Source: Deltaproteobacteria bacterium (GTDB taxonomy: Bacteria > SAR324 > JACQKK01). Taken from it: DNA of 13,152 bases. The notes beneath the pieces were generated by a model that searched no databases, was not told where the DNA came from, and saw only the letters and a list, made by a program, of their open reading frames with translations. A program made the position numbers and the translations under genes. Position 1 is the stretch's first letter. Each line of letters begins with the position of its first letter. This document shows, one piece after another, positions 13,008 through 13,152 of the stretch. Where the stretch lies: positions 1 through 13,152 of the forward strand of contig JAOUPZ010000047.1 of assembly GCA_029879595.1 (NCBI GenBank). Direction: 5' to 3'.

Positions 13008-13113
13008 TGACATGACATTTTTGTCAGGATGGAGCCAATCCGCATGACATGGGCAACGCTTTGATGTAACAGGGTTTTTGCGAGGATAACTTTCAGCATG
13101 ACAAAATGTCAGG
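13008..13113. promoter_or_regulatory. Cluster of TGACA/TGTCA pentamers near the right edge
   Basis: TGACA occurs at 13008, 13013, 13045 and 13099, and TGTCA at 13022 and 13107. Two of the pairs form palindromes of near-identical text: CATGACA-tttt-TGTCAGG (13011-13028) and CATGACA-aaa-TGTCAGG (13097-13113), 86 bases apart. It is probably the upstream region of a gene beyond the window, with binding sites for a dimeric regulator. The different spacers (4 and 3 bases) argue against a strict FNR/FixK-type site. Confidence 0.45.
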
Positions 13114-13152
13114 CGAAACCGAAAAAATACTGATCTGAAAACCGCTTTTCTG

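Noticed and set aside
13011..13113. FNR/FixK-type sites
   Set aside because: The arms TGACA/TGTCA are not separated by the N4 core of TTGAC-N4-GTCAA, and the two copies have different spacers.
12916..13152. tRNA or small RNA gene at the right edge
   Set aside because: No T-loop (GTTCGAATC-like) sequence or cloverleaf arms could be found; only the TGACA cluster is notable.

Overview
The window looks like chromosomal DNA of a Gram-negative, motile, GC-rich Pseudomonadota. Support for this: a frataxin/CyaY-type gene at the left edge, proteobacterial-type ribosomal proteins L21 and L27, a NIT-domain chemoreceptor, a 7TMR-DISM histidine kinase, and a periplasmic haem-binding protein of the ethylbenzene dehydrogenase gamma-subunit type. 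I cannot fix the genus; the L21/L27 sequences would suit a deep-branching proteobacterium, but that is only an impression.

Layout, left to right. On the minus strand are the start of cyaY (runs off the left edge) and a two-gene operon for a NarL/LuxR response regulator and its membrane histidine kinase (stop and start overlap by 4 bases). A 0.5-kb, mostly non-coding stretch (3001-3524) holds a cluster of GATATT/AATATC sites, hairpins, and one possible small membrane protein. On the plus strand, a doubtful small ORF overlaps by 4 bases the start of a CNNM/CBS/CorC-type membrane protein; a run of nine G lies just before that start. From about 5222 to 5660 lies the most unusual part: a tandem array kept in strict 13-base register over about 34 rows, built of several different repeat blocks. 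rpmA and rplU follow on the minus strand with a good sigma-70 promoter and a leader hairpin.

Divergent from rplU, on the plus strand, are a 780-residue methyl-accepting chemotaxis protein with a NIT sensor domain, then a UMF1/Atg22-like MFS transporter and an alpha/beta hydrolase (probably co-transcribed), and finally an exported haem-binding-type protein preceded by a roughly 300-base leader rich in hairpins. The last 240 bases hold a cluster of TGACA/TGTCA pentamers.

Functional links: the kinase and regulator form one signalling unit with unknown targets; rplU and rpmA form the usual large-subunit ribosomal operon, but obg does not follow. No phage, transposase, CRISPR array, tRNA or rRNA was seen. 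The candidates for something undescribed are the 13-base phase-locked mosaic array and the structured leader before the haem-binding protein gene.
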